A program made the position numbers and the translations under genes. This document shows positions 10,921 through 21,900 of a DNA stretch of 64,000 nucleotides, piece after piece; position 1 is the stretch's first letter, and the number at the start of each line of letters is the position of its first letter. The DNA comes from Plazaster borealis. Taxonomy: Eukaryota > Echinodermata > Asteroidea > Forcipulatida > Labidiasteridae. Under the pieces are notes generated by a model, which made no database searches, was not told where the DNA came from, and was given only the letters and a program-made list of their open reading frames with translations. The DNA lies in NCBI GenBank assembly GCA_021014325.1, contig JAJGQC010000457.1:43376-107375 (forward strand), in the 5' to 3' direction.

Positions 10921-11756
10921 CACCTGTTTGGTCAGAGGTACAATTCGAGGCTCTTTAGATGATTCTTTGCTTTTATACAGTAACAGTCCGAGAGGATATA
11001 GCCAGTTCTGGTTGTTTGCTCTTGATATAGAGGGTGTCAAAGGGGGAACAAACTATGCTGGAATCATAATCTGACAGCAGGGCATGTAATGATGATCAAC
11101 TAAGATGTTGTGCAGCAGCTCGAGTTGTATTTTGAGTGGCAAAATAATAGTGTATTCCGACATCTATGGTGGACACAGGCAGTGGCGCAAGTGGGGTATA
11201 TTTGCAAGGGAGGGCATTTAATTTCCTAACTGTTTTCCTTCTCTAATTTCTGAGCAGGGGTGGGTGGAGGGCACAGGCCTCGGGCAGGGGTAACATAGTT
11301 TACAATTATATTAACAAGATACTTCTCCACATTTGTCTAAACAAGTATACAAAAGATCTTTTGACTGCGGACAGATTATGTTAAGTATTATCTGTTAAGT
11401 ATTCTCATACTCTGATATACATGTACAAGTACATGATTAAGTGCTGTAGAATCAGTGCTGTACAAGTCATGGGAAGCAAAAAACCATAAACCTCAAGTGG
11501 GGCTGGAACAAGTTTTTCTTTACTGCTAGACCAAAATAAGGGGTGTGTGCCGGGTGCCTCCCCCCCCCCCCACAATCTGCGCCTGTTGTTTGGGTCCAAC
11601 CAAAGTGATTGTGAATATCATTCATCAGGATTGGAGAGCACTCAGTTACAGTGAAGGATATGCATTTTCATTTGTGGATTTTGTGGGAGTTTTTCCCTGT
11701 AAGGGATAAATCGACTTTTCTTATATTTTTAATCATTGGACAAATCTAGATGTTCA
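10921..11756 (-). repeat. Right arm of the long inverted repeat pair
   Basis: This is the reverse complement of 3421-4462 with internal differences. It keeps a stretch (about 11290-11400) that matches the 1588-1958 copy but is absent from the left arm. It ends in GATTTGTCCAATG-type sequence in reverse, followed by a short direct repeat of AATCTAGATGTTCAGTATTA. A poly-C run (11563-11573) corresponds to the G-run of the left arm. Confidence 0.8.
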
Positions 11757-12501
11757 GTATTAAATCTAGATGTTCAGTATTAAACAAATTGGGGCGTAAG
11801 ATGTCCATTGCTGTTCACATCGAGGTTTCAATGGAAGCTTTCCATAACTGTTGTAACTGTTTCAATAAAAAAGATTTTAAAAACTGCCATTTCAGTATCT
11901 CCCTGTGTCAATTAATATTAGCCCAACCCATATACTAAGGGAAGTACAGTGTGTATACAGAATGCTATTATAACTCTATGGCAAAACACACAACTAACAC
12001 AGAGACTAATAATTTGGAGAGGCCATCACATGTTTTTTGTACTTGGGCCGATTCTTCAAAGCATTTGGCAGTGGCACCCTTCATGTTTTGCCACCTAGGG
12101 TACTGGCTCATAGACTGAATAGTCTCCATTTGCCTTATGTGCACCAAACCCAGTGGTATACAGTGGTTGAAATTGGAAGACATACCAGGGCCAAATTTCA
12201 ATGCGCTACTTACGGTTACCGTAGCTGAAAAATTCCGGGGAATGTTTGCTTGTGTGCAAACATACGTACTTCTCGTAACTAAGGATTTCTGGGTAACACA
12301 GCTAGCGCAGAAATTCAGTGCGAACTTTAAACCTGTACGTGGAGAATGGTGACTGTGAATGCAACTGTAAAGGGATTACTCTGTTATTTGGATCAATTAC
12401 AGTCATTAGTTACTTTAATTTGTTTTGTCTCATATTTTTACCACCAGAAAAATAAATAAATGTTAAATTAAAATTCAACAATCTCCTTATAAATAGCCGA
12501 A
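11757..12501. other. Intergenic stretch, nothing convincing
   Basis: No gene-like ORF, splice-bounded exon or clear repeat structure was recognised. Around 12135-12360 there is GC-balanced sequence with a 71-residue ORF, but no homology or splice evidence supports it. Confidence 0.5.
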
Positions 12502-12742
12502 TCCTGTGTCTGTCTGTGTGTATGTTATTGGATCTCCTCCCTGGATACCGCATCAATACTAGCGAAATTTACACGGAAGAAAGGAGCTGACTTCATCTTG
12601 ACACTATTTTTGAACAAAATCCGTTCAAAATTGACCGAATTATGGGCAAAAAACACCTGTTGCTATGCGCCGTTTTCACTGTTGCTATGGGCCGCGCGCG
12701 CGTACAGTGCAAGCAAGGAACAATTCCAACGCACGGGGGATC

Positions 12743-13310
12743 ACGTAGCCTTTTGTCAAGGCGCACCGCGGCACCCCAGCCAAGATATCAGGCACGAAAA
12801 GATATCGGGCGCGAGCGGCGAAGCCGCGAAGCGCCTTTACCAACTCGTTTTGGGGCTTTGTTTTTCTTTACTTTTTGCTACCGATTTTGGTAGGAGAAAT
12901 GTAATGCATAATGCATTAGCGTGATAAGTTGTTGGCCAATAAGAAGACACAATTACTTGCAAGACGTCACATGAACGTTTGATGCAAATTTGATTCAAAT
13001 TATTAGCAAGATGGCAACATGTACTAGCGGAAGTGTTGATGACAAATTGTTTCAGCAAAGCATAAGATTTGCTGCTCAAAAAATGAAAATTTCAGGTGAA
13101 CTGACAGCATTAGGCCTACCCATCTAAATTAGAGGAGTCTAATATCTATAGTTGACGGTGATTGGTTACAAGAAATTGCATATATAAATATTTCATGATC
13201 ATGAATAACTGATTAGCTGGACGAGTTGGTAAAGGCGCCGCGGCTTCGCGCTCACGCTAGTCTTTTTCGTGCATGATATCTGGGCTGGGTGCCGCGGTGC
13301 GCCTTGACTA
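12743..13310. repeat. Spaced inverted repeat inside the Helitron
   Basis: The left arm contains TTTTGTCAAGGCGCACCGCG, AAGATATCAGGCACGAAAAG, and GAAGCGCCTTTACCAACTCG near 12826-12848. The right arm contains ACGAGTTGGTAAAGGCGCCG, TTTTTCGTGCATGATATC, and GCCGCGGTGCGCCTTGAC. The spacer is about 360 bp. It may be a nested older insertion with terminal inverted repeats. Confidence 0.7.
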
Positions 13311-13979
13311 AAGGCTAGGGATCACGGGAACGGAGGCAGGCACGGAGGCGTGGTACTGGCCGACATAGACTTGACTCAAGTCCCAATCCCGTGCCATCGC
13401 CATAAAACTATTGTTTTGTGATGGTCTGCATTCCCCAACCTGTTCCGCACGCGCACTGTACGGCTTGTTTGCTAGTTGGCGCGATATGCTTGGAGACCTC
13501 TCGCACGAGAACGGGACTTGAATCAAGTCTAGCCGGGACAGGACAGGAATGGGCATGGGCCGCGCGCGCGTACAGTGCAAGCAAAGAACAATACCAACGC
13601 ACGGGATCATACGGGAACGGAGGCGCGGGTAAGAGCACGTGGGACGGGGAGAGGAAGGGGCAGGGGGGAGGGCGGGGGAACGGCACCTTTTAGTTTTTAC
13701 GGAGGGACTAGGGATCCCCTCCCCAACACGCCGCTCCATTTTTCAGGACATGCATCCATCCTCAAGCAAATTATGACAAACTGAATAAAACACGCCTTAA
13801 AAGTTTATGCATGGGGACATTAATTATTATTTTAAACCTCGCGACACCTATACCTCTTTTGTTATCCCCCCCTCCCCCTACACAATTTTTTTTATTGCAG
13901 TTCGGAAATGCCATGAAGCAAATTATGACAAACAGAAAAAAACACACCAAAAACAAATACGAAAAAACGTTTAAGGTGA

Positions 13980-14300
13980 TAAAACACAAACACAATATTT
14001 CAATTTCAAACTGTTTTTTATTATTACGCTAGCACGTTTAACCAGATGGGTTTTAAATTTCTTAAAGTCTTTGGCTTTTTTTAAACTTAATTTTTTAATT
14101 TTATTATTACGCTAGCACGTTTAACCAGATGGGTTTTAAATTTCTAAAAGTCTTTGGCTTATTGACTTATTCTTTAGGTTTCATAACGCAAACACAATAT
14201 TTCAAATATTTTTTAAAAAGTTTTTACGCTAGCACGTTTAACCAGATAGGTTTTTAATTTCTTAAAGTCTTTGGCTTATTGGCTTATTCTTGAAGTTTCA
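13980..14300 (+). repeat. Short tandem array inside the Helitron
   Basis: Three copies of TTACGCTAGCACGTTTAACC, each followed by CAGATGGG/AGG, TTTTAAATTTC and AAGTCTTTGGCTT, begin near 14023, 14106 and 14224. AAACACAATATTTCAA is also repeated. Internal tandem repeats are common in nonautonomous Helitrons. Confidence 0.85.
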
Positions 14301-14795
14301 ACATTAACGTAATTTTGACACTTCCGCAGTTACTTTCACTGGCGAAACATTAACGATTCCATTTTTTGTATTCGTGTTTTCCTCAAGGTGATTGTTTTAA
14401 GTATTCATTATGTTGTTTGGCTCTCTTGGCATTTTCTGTTTTGTTAACTTCCTATTGAATCCAATTATTTTTCAGTCGAGTTTTCCACACAAGGTGATTT
14501 GGCTTATTCTTTAAGAAAATAACGAACGAGACGGAAAAATTAACGGGCTTGGGAAATAATACGGAAAGGAAAAAGAAAAGGGACTAATAAATGATACGGA
14601 CAGGAAAATAATAAACTGAACGGGAAAAAAATAACTAAACGGGTACAGACAGGGACAGGGTAATTTGTATTGTGACATCACACTTTGCTTAGCAATTAAG
14701 ATTGATACAAAGGTAAGATCAATCTTAGCGCTTTGTGAAATCGGAACAGCGCGGAACTCTAGCGTGACCCGCGCGTAGCGCGGGTTTCCCGCTAG

Positions 14796-16851
14796 TAAAA
14801 GAATAATAATGTTTTACCAGAACATCGTATGCTGTCAGCAAATCTGTACAACTTGACAGTCCAGAAGTTCTATCTTCCAAACTTGTCCTTCCCTTGCTGC
14901 TTTTCGACAATAACCTGCCACCCTCCATCAAACATCTTTGTTTCCCCCTTGAACAAGTTGTTACTTTTCCTGAATGAAAATGCAGTGGCGGATCCAAGGG
15001 TCGGGTCGGAAGAGGCTCCCCCACCCCTTTTTGGGACCATGATTTGTATCCCGTCTCGTGGATGCATAAACAAAAATGTTGAATGTCTGGTGTGCGCCCA
15101 ATATCTAAATCCTGGAAGGGACATTGAAAGGTTGGCAGCTGTGAACGTCATGACCTGTCTTATCCTTACTGATACTCAGAGTAAACAATTAATCATTAAG
15201 CAATTAACCACAAGGGAAACTGACTGGGTAAATTTGTATGCCCCGCCGGCGAAGCCAGCCGAAGTGGCAAATAGTGTTTACCTTGTCCTTCTGAGCTTAC
15301 GGGAGCGGCCTTGTGGGGTCTTTGGAACAATGGAACAATTTGACCCCACAAGAGAATTTCTAAGGAACAATTGGGCCCCACAAGGGAATTCTTTAGAAAA
15401 GGGAATAATAGAGCAACAATAGCAGGACCCCACAAACCCAATCCGTAAGGTTGTGTGCGTGTGGGTAGGTATCCACATTCAAACCGTGGACCTATAACAA
15501 AAGGGATAATAGGTCCACGGTTGCTATCACAAAGGAAATCATTGTGGTCCACGGTTGCTATCACAAAGAGTTGAACAAAGGAGGGTCCACGATTGCCGGT
15601 GTTTACACACGTGTGTGTGAGCGTGTCTATCCATTCAAACCGAGGACTTTAACAAAAGGGGTCCGGGTGTTTGACAGAGCGAGGACGTCCTCGCTTCGCT
15701 GTACAAACCCAATGGGGACGTCGCTAAAAAAAACTATGTCCATACAATGGGAGAACAAAGAGAAGTCCTCGGTAAGCGGGATTTACAAACATGTGTGTGT
15801 GTGCGTCTGTGGAAGGGGTGTACTGAGGACACATATGTGACCACACACCCTCCAGCCGGGACATGTGTCATACCGAGGACGTCCTCGATTAAAATCTCGC
15901 TAAAAAATGCTATCTGCAACCATGTCTCATTTTTTCTCGCTGAATCTCGCTGCAAAATAAACACGTCCTCGTTAGTGCCATATTGTGCAGCCATTGGGTG
16001 TACATACTGCTGCACCGGGTGACGCTGTGTGTTTTACTGGCGACCAGCGAGACCTCGATCAAGCGAGTTTTGACAGCTCAGACGTATCTCGCAACCTCGT
16101 TCCCAATTTCCTATGCAATTCCCAAATGGCAGTGCGGCGCTGTAGCCGTGCGAGCGGCAACCATGGGAATGAGTTTGGTATTCCTTCTGCGCGCCCTCAA
16201 AGACACGTGAAAGATCAGCGTTGACAGGCATGACAGTGTTGCCCCATGAGACATGTCATAAAACTGTAAGTTTTTCCTTTTAGATAGGCCTATTTTTGTT
16301 AGTTTGATTTTCGTTATGTCCATATTGGCATTTGATTGAGTATTATTATAGAGAAAAATACACATAAAACACAGTAACGGTAGGTTTTCCTCCGACGATC
16401 ATCGATGACGATGGCATCGACATCGTTCGTTCGTCATGTTCGCTACGGTACGCGTTGGCATACAACGTGACGGAGTCAGTCCAGGATAAGCCATTAAATT
16501 GGCATTATTGCGAAGAAAATTATAACAAATTTTGTTCATAATCACAACTGATGGAGGAAGCTGAAGCGTTTTGTTTGTAAAGAATTCGCTTATATTAAGC
16601 AATGTCAAGATGATCAAAACAAATGTCAAAAATCGTTTTTTTTTTGTTGTTTTTTTTTACCTTCATACATGGAGCCTACCTGTCATGACTGTAGCTAGCC
16701 TATCTAAAAGAAAAGGTATTTTTGTAGGGAATGTAGGCCCCTAAATCCTGAAAAATGCATTGTTTTCTTGTTTTCAATGTTTGATTACATGTGACATAGG
16801 CCTAGCTCTCCCATTGTCAGTATGTGATGGCATTTCCATCCATAAAAGGTA
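14796..16851. other. Repeat-derived intergenic region
   Basis: Near 14983 is CAGTGGCGGATCCAAGGG, which resembles one terminus of a hAT-type element, but I did not find its partner. Phrases such as GACCCCACAAG and GGTCCACGGTTGCTATCAC recur at short range through 15290-15600. From about 15860 to 16240 the sequence is CpG-richer, with palindromic GAGGACGTCCTC motifs; it could include a promoter, but nothing proves it. The longest ORF (14829-15422) runs across these repeats and is not credible. Confidence 0.5.
15461..15618 (+). repeat. Dispersed 160-bp repeat, copy 1
   Basis: It runs from GTGGGTAGGTATCCACATTC to TTTACACACGTGTGTG and is almost identical to 35115-35274 in the same orientation. Only a few substitutions were seen, for example CCGTGGACC against CCGTAGACC. 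It contains an internal near-duplicate of GGTCCACGGTTGCTATCAC. Confidence 0.9.
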
Positions 16852-16860
16852 ATAATATGT

Positions 16861-17550
16861 TAGCCCCACTTGTGGTGTGGCCAAGGCTAGCTGAATCCTT
16901 AGCCACACGTCCATGCCATCTTTTCTTCAGCTAAGAAATAAAGCTAATTAAGGCACATTTCCTACGGGCCAGTCGGCGGTTTAAACCAGCTGAATGTGTT
17001 CACCTAGATCTTAGCTTGCCTTGGGTGTTTTGGATAATCAAACAAATAAAATGTTAACAAGAAATTTTAAACGATTATTGTACGACTACTCCGAATTAAT
17101 TTCCGCTATTGAAATGACCCCAACAATAATGCGAATCGAATGCGGCGTCATTGGCCTGCTGGGCTGTGGGCGGAGCAAGGTATGGTGGGAACATTTCATT
17201 GGTTGCTTTGTGACTGCTCCGCCCTTAGCCCAGCCGGCCGATGACGTCGCATTCGATTCGCATGATTGTTGGGGTCATTCTAAAATGGCGGCTCTTGGTA
17301 TACATCGCGGAAATTAATTCGGAGTAAGTCGCACTATAATCGTTTAAAATTTCTTGTTAACATTTTATTTGTTTGATTATCCAAAACACCCAAGGCAAGC
17401 TAAGATCTAGGTGAACACATTCAGCTGGTTTAAACCGCCGACTGGCCCGTAGGAAATGCGCCTTAATTAGCTTTATTTCTTAGCTGAAGAAAAGATGGCA
17501 TGGACGTGTGGCTAAGGATTCAGCTAGCCTTGGCCACACAAGTGGGGCTA
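16861..17550. mobile_element. 690-bp foldback element with 9-bp target duplication (MULE-like)
   Basis: The termini are TAGCCCCACTTGTG and CACAAGTGGGGCTA. Arms of more than 200 bp are near-perfect reverse complements, including TCAGCTAAGAAATAAAGCTA and the complement of GATTATCCAAAACACCCAAG. The element is flanked exactly by ATAATATGT at 16852-16860 and 17551-17559. A 9-bp duplication with long inverted arms is typical of Mutator-like elements. The centre holds GC-rich sequence and no transposase ORF. Confidence 0.88.
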
Positions 17551-17559
17551 ATAATATGT

Positions 17560-18432
17560 GTGCAAGTTGTAAAAATGCAATCAGCCATGTCATGTTAATT
17601 GTGCAGGTTTTAGGTGAGCTTTCACTAAAAAGGTTTTAAGCAGTTCCAAACATAGCGGAAATACTGACTGCGTTTTTTTCACCAATGTTTTTTTGTTGTC
17701 CAAATCCCAACCCTAAGTAAGTCATGTAAGTCCCTAGCATGTAGATCACGATTGGTAACTGGAATTGGGTTTTCGGAACAGGGGTGTCAGAACATAGAGC
17801 GGTCACCATCTTGTGTAAAATCCCCCTGGTAGTATTCATGCAAAGCTTAAAGCCAGTAACCCGGCCATCCTAAATTTTTGGCAATGTCGTAGTCTTGGTT
17901 GGTGCGAAACGATCTTGTAAACGATGTCCTTGGAACTGAACACTATGGACAATTCCACTGATAGATGGCATTTGCATACTTAAATACTTGATCAAGCATA
18001 CTAATTTTTATCAGAGAATTGCGATAGTCTGATAGCACACGTACATGGTGTGGTGTAATAAATAATAGCATCGTCTTGCATCATGATTTGTGATGTCGTT
18101 GAGTCAGATTTCCCCACCTTTTTTTTATCACAGGTAAAAACTGTAGTTGCCCTAAGATGATTTAAACACAACTTAAGAAAGTAAAATAATATGCAGCCAT
18201 TACAAACATGTCTGGAATAAGATTTTGGAACCGTGTTTGTTAACTTGCAATCGATATCAGGCCACTATACCCCAGGGTTCTACCTGGTAATTTTTTATTG
18301 AGGGGAAAAAAACAGCGTTTATGTAAATGTTACATGGTTTGTTATTAATCGCCAGCAGTTATTAATAAACTGTACAACGGTTCAAGACATATTGATAATC
18401 CCTAGTTTTTTGTTTCTCTTTTTCATTTACAG
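17560..18432. other. Intergenic or intronic stretch, nothing convincing
   Basis: AT-rich sequence without credible ORFs or repeats. The pyrimidine-rich end leads into the candidate acceptor at 18432, so part of it may be an intron. Confidence 0.4.
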
Positions 18433-18736
18433 GTTTATTGTTGTTGCCGTTATGACTGACTGGATAGTTTATTGTATTCTCATTTCAGTGCCACTGATGT
18501 TTCTAGTACTGGTATTCTTAGTCGCTAGATCGTTTCGAAAGTTAGAAATTTCCTTAAACCTTAATGGTTTCCGGATTGCCCAGTTGTACAACCATGTGTG
18601 TAGAACATACATGTTCTCAGAAGTAATTCGAAATTCATACTCGCGCACTTCTAGTACTAGTGAAGATCAGTGGTCGTCTGACACAATAGGACCACAGTCG
18701 ACAGAAGATTCGGGCCAGTGGAGTTCTTCGGTCTGA
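18433..18736 (+). CDS. Possible terminal exon of a small single-pass membrane protein
   Basis: A good acceptor (TTTTTCATTTACAG) is followed by an open frame to a stop at 18734-18736. From the ATG at 18452 it encodes 94 residues, starting MTDWIVYCILISVPLMFLVL. The hydrophobic segment (about residues 4-25) is followed by ARSFRK, so the rest would be cytosolic by the positive-inside rule. The tail is rich in Ser, Thr and Asp with SSTSEDQW and EDSGQW motifs. I do not recognise a family. The start context is weak and no upstream exon was identified; a chance ORF is possible. Confidence 0.35.
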
Positions 18737-19722
18737 TTTGATTGGCGCTACTGTGTAATTGTATCATTGTTTAATCATTTTGGGTAAGTAAAAATTAATA
18801 GACAAATATGTCTGCAAATGCTTTTATACATGTACCTCAAGAAGAATCAAGAACTTTTTTATAAAACCATCCCTTGAAAGTTTAAGCTCATTTGGTGATT
18901 ACCTTTGCGTTTATTTTATTCAACCTAATGGCCAGAATTGTTGTCTCTGGAGACGAAACCTCATTTTGGGTCTTATTTCACTCATTTTTTGAAACTGAAA
19001 ACACACAGAAACATTTGAAAGCTTGGTACCAACACATACATGTACGTTACACGTTAAGTTCGGAAATTGTTTACACAAATGAATATATTGTGTTGTGTTT
19101 TAAACAATGCCAAGCACATGTAGGTACAATACGTGCCTTTATCAGTTGTTTATAAAAGCAGGGTATTAATGATAAGAGCATGGCAATAAAGCAGTACCAC
19201 TTGCCAACACTAGTACCCTAAACCATTGGTACTCAACCATCCATAGTCCAAACAGCAGAGCCAAACTTCACAGTACTCAACCATCCGAAGTCCAACAAAA
19301 CCATTTGTTATACCAAGGCAATAGATTGTGAAATTCCGTTGATCGAGAACAAATCACAAGATGTGTTCCAAAAACGCATATATATATGTTCATTATTATG
19401 ACGGGCAACAGAAGTGATACATCACCAAGGATCATGCCCACCGCTGGCTGTTCCCACCGCCTTATACAATATTAGAAATAGCACCAGGTATGAAGTTGAA
19501 ATTATGCTCGTACTAGGTAAATTGATTGAAGTTCCTTTGCAATGTGACATGGGATCAGTGAAACAATATTTTCACCGAGCGACCATGTTAAACTACATAT
19601 TAACGGTTTGCCTGATTGTCTGCTTTTCTGGACCAATTTATTAATCTGGACTATTACCATGGTACAACAAAACAATTGTCAGTCTATTGCCTTATTATTT
19701 CTATTGCCTTATTATTTTACAG
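18737..19722. other. Intergenic stretch upstream of gene 2
   Basis: AT-rich. It contains a short local repeat (ACTCAACCATCC, twice near 19225-19280) and a short direct repeat of TCTATTGCCTTATTATT next to the gene 2 acceptor. No other feature was recognised. A gene 2 promoter or untranslated exon could lie here or further upstream but cannot be identified. Confidence 0.4.
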
Positions 19723-19727
19723 TTGAG

Positions 19728-19769
19728 ATGTCTTCTACTACAAGGGCAAAGCGTTGCCGAACTTTGAAA
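19728..19769 (+). CDS. Gene 2, first coding exon
   Basis: An acceptor (TATTTTACAG at 19722) leaves five untranslated bases before ATG at 19728. The exon reads MSSTTRAKRCRTLK and ends at a consensus donor AAA|GTAAGT in phase 0. The next exon enters in phase 0 with the Tudor-like strand, which supports this start. The short basic N-terminus suits a nuclear protein. An untranslated upstream exon is implied but not located. Confidence 0.6.
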
Positions 19770-20285
19770 GTAAGTTTTGCTCAATATTCTTAACATACAT
19801 ATTAATGCCAAATAATCCATGTACATGTAATTGCAACATAGAAGTAAAACATCAGCAGTGAATTGAAATTGATTTACACTATTAGAGAATATTTGAACTG
19901 TGACGTGAGTTATTCAAGCTGACTGTCAGAGTTCTTTCCTCAGCCAAGTTGAATTTGTACAGTAAAGTGAGGTGTCAGCACACTGTGTCACAAAATTTTA
20001 CCCCATTTCCCATTTTGCTGTCTATTGTTAGAGCAATCTCCTGTTAATTATGTATTAGTTTGCTTTTTTTTCGGTTTGGTCTGTTTCTGGATTTCTGCTC
20101 GGTCCATTAACAACGGTCAGCCACCAACCCGGTCATTACCACGCAGTGAAGATCAGGATCACTGTTAATGCTTAATTATTATATGTATGTCGGTGTTGGG
20201 GCACAATTAAAATTGTTCTATTTCCCCTGATGCAAGAATTAACAAATTGTTAGAAGTGAAAACAAGCTTTTGTTATATTTTTCAG

Positions 20286-20367
20286 TTCACAGTAGGTGAC
20301 TGTGTTAAAGCTATGTGGCCTCCTGATGGCACATGGCATTCAGCAAGTGTGGTTTCTATCAAAAGAG
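20286..20367 (+). CDS. Gene 2, Tudor-like exon (first half)
   Basis: An 82-nt exon after acceptor TTTTTCAG reads FTVGDCVKAMWPPDGTWHSA, then SVVSIKR, and leaves in phase 1 at donor AGAG|GTGGGT. The pattern GD-x-V-x-A-x-W-x2-DG-x-W-x-x-A-x-V matches the first strands of Tudor-type domains, which typically bind methylated lysine or arginine. A second, damaged copy lies at 23512-23593. Confidence 0.7.
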
Positions 20368-20846
20368 GTGGGTTTCCAACTTAATTAAAAAAAGTTATAA
20401 ATAGAGGAAAGGACCTTAATTTGCCTAATTGCGATGAATTTGGGTTGTATACATACTGCTTTTTGGTCCCTAGGGCATACTGTTGCTTTGAAGATATTGA
20501 AACATTAAATTTTTTGGAGTATATATTTTTATCGTCAGGGTTGTAGCAGTTTGCTCGAACAGTTGACACAAACATTTACGTTAACAGTTATGACAGAGAA
20601 GTCCCCGCTGTATTTCTTCTCAATTCTGCTATTGTAAATTGAGCAGAAAAGGTGCTTATCAAAATGATTCAACTGACCAAAGAAAACAAAAGTATGCTTT
20701 GAATATAGCCATCAAAACATTCACTATTTTCAAGCTACTTTGCTTCAGTGAGTTTGTAATCCAAAAGCTTATGAATTTACATTGGAGGATGGTTTTTACT
20801 GTTTGTCAAGTGATATTAATTAATTTTATGTTACATGTAATTGCAG

Positions 20847-20905
20847 GGAGGTACATAGTGAGATATAAAGATGACAGCCTGGAAAGAAGTCTTCAAGAAC
20901 ACCAG
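20847..20905 (+). CDS. Gene 2, Tudor-like exon (second half)
   Basis: A 59-nt exon after acceptor TAATTGCAG. With the carried base it reads GRYIVRYKDDSLERSLQEHQ and leaves in phase 0 at CAG|GTGAGT. GRYIVRYKD continues the Tudor pattern, in which a strand with YxVxYxD closes the barrel. Phases match on both sides. Confidence 0.7.
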
Positions 20906-21359
20906 GTGAGTTCTTCATGTGTCTCACTATTAGGAAAGATGATTCGATAATACAAATGGTGTTAAAGTTTTGAAATGCATAAATTTAAAAATGAAAATGC
21001 AAGGCTGTTACAGTTTCATCAAATATTATTTACCCTTTTAAACTGTTCTGATTACAAAGTTGCATCCTATTTTCCCGGTGCAAAGCAGAGAGATAGTATC
21101 ATGCACTGGGATGAGACAAGATGGTTTGACTAAACCATAAGCCATGAACGCAAACAGTCAATATTTATTTCAAAATACCCCAACATAGATTCTGCACCAA
21201 CAATATATACAAAAGAAGTAAACAGTTGATCAAAAATTTAACTTTTACCTTTATAGCTCACATTGTCTTGAATTCACAGTGACACAGACAAAGATGGTCT
21301 ACTGTTTTTGGTTATCCTCGAACACATGTTTGTGTATACTTTGATACAGAGCTAAACAG

Positions 21360-21413
21360 TTGACCGAGGATGATCTTAGTGAACGTAACCCAGTGTGTAC
21401 TACAGATGTTCAG
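21360..21413 (+). CDS. Gene 2, exon 4
   Basis: A 54-nt exon reads LTEDDLSERNPVCTTDVQ, phase 0 at both ends, with donor CAG|GTACC. I chose the acceptor at AGCTAAACAG (21359) because the AG at 21349 would put a stop in the second codon. The acidic start may finish the Tudor-like fold. The neighbouring duplicate unit (23.4-25 kb) lacks this exon. Confidence 0.55.
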
Positions 21414-21536
21414 GTACCAAGCAACAGTTGCTTGCTAAGTTGATTAGTCTTTCAGTTGCTCAGTTGTTAGTCTTGTCACGATTGCATGTGCCAAAATAGT
21501 AAAACATATCATATTTGAAGGGGTGTGTAATCGAGC

Positions 21537-21608
21537 AAGCTTGGAGCTCTGATGGTTAAAACATCTGCTCTAGGATGTGGGCGTCATGGGTTCCAATCCG
21601 GCCTGATT
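21537..21608 (+). repeat. Degenerate tRNA-like SINE head
   Basis: GCTCTGATGGTTAAAACATC followed about 35 bases later by GGGTTCCAATCCGG resembles A- and B-boxes of a tRNA-derived element. It lies in the intron between gene 2 exons 4 and 5. A partial reverse-oriented relative (AAGACATCTGCTCTAG in complement) is present near 23270-23325. The fold is poor. Confidence 0.35.
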
Positions 21609-21900
21609 ACAAACATAGATTTTTCCCCCCAAATCCAAGCACTCGGGGGGGCTGGGGTGGGGGGGGGGAAGGACTGAGTATACAGTACTTATCACACATT
21701 AGTGTAAGGGTTAAAAAAGAATAACATAATTATTACAATGCAATGGTTAGTTGTTTGAATGTCTGTCCTCACATACAATCCTCAAAAAAAATGACAAGGA
21801 TCCACTTTGCTGTTAAAAACATTGATAATTCATGGAGAGAGGACCCAGCCATGTTTTTTTGGTTTTAGATTACTGGAATTTTCTTTTATTTCAATTTCAG

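Larger units (their letters stand above)
12502..14795 (+). mobile_element. Nonautonomous Helitron-like element
   Basis: The 3' end has the Helitron signature: a GC-rich hairpin with an 8-bp stem ACCCGCGC/GCGCGGGT and 3-nt loop (14767-14785), then a few bases later CTAG (14792-14795) followed by host T. The inferred 5' end is TCCTGTGTCTGTCTG at 12502, preceded by host A, as expected for insertion between A and T without target duplication. No Rep/helicase ORF is present. Internally there is an inverted repeat (12743-12860 with 13215-13310), GC-rich sequence and a short tandem array. A shorter, reverse-oriented relative lies at 60286-60770 with the same order of blocks. The 3' end is firm and the 5' end is inferred. 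Confidence 0.75.

Noticed and set aside
12598..13784. Several overlapping ORFs of 70-140 codons in GC-rich sequence
   Set aside because: They lie in the Helitron, overlap on both strands and follow inverted-repeat text.
14829..15422. 197-codon ORF
   Set aside because: It runs across transposon-like text (GTGGCGGATCC) and short local repeats, with no domain or codon signal.
15970..16022. VPYCAAIGCTYC reads like the start of a THAP finger
   Set aside because: The stop follows at once and none of the later THAP residues can be found in any frame downstream.
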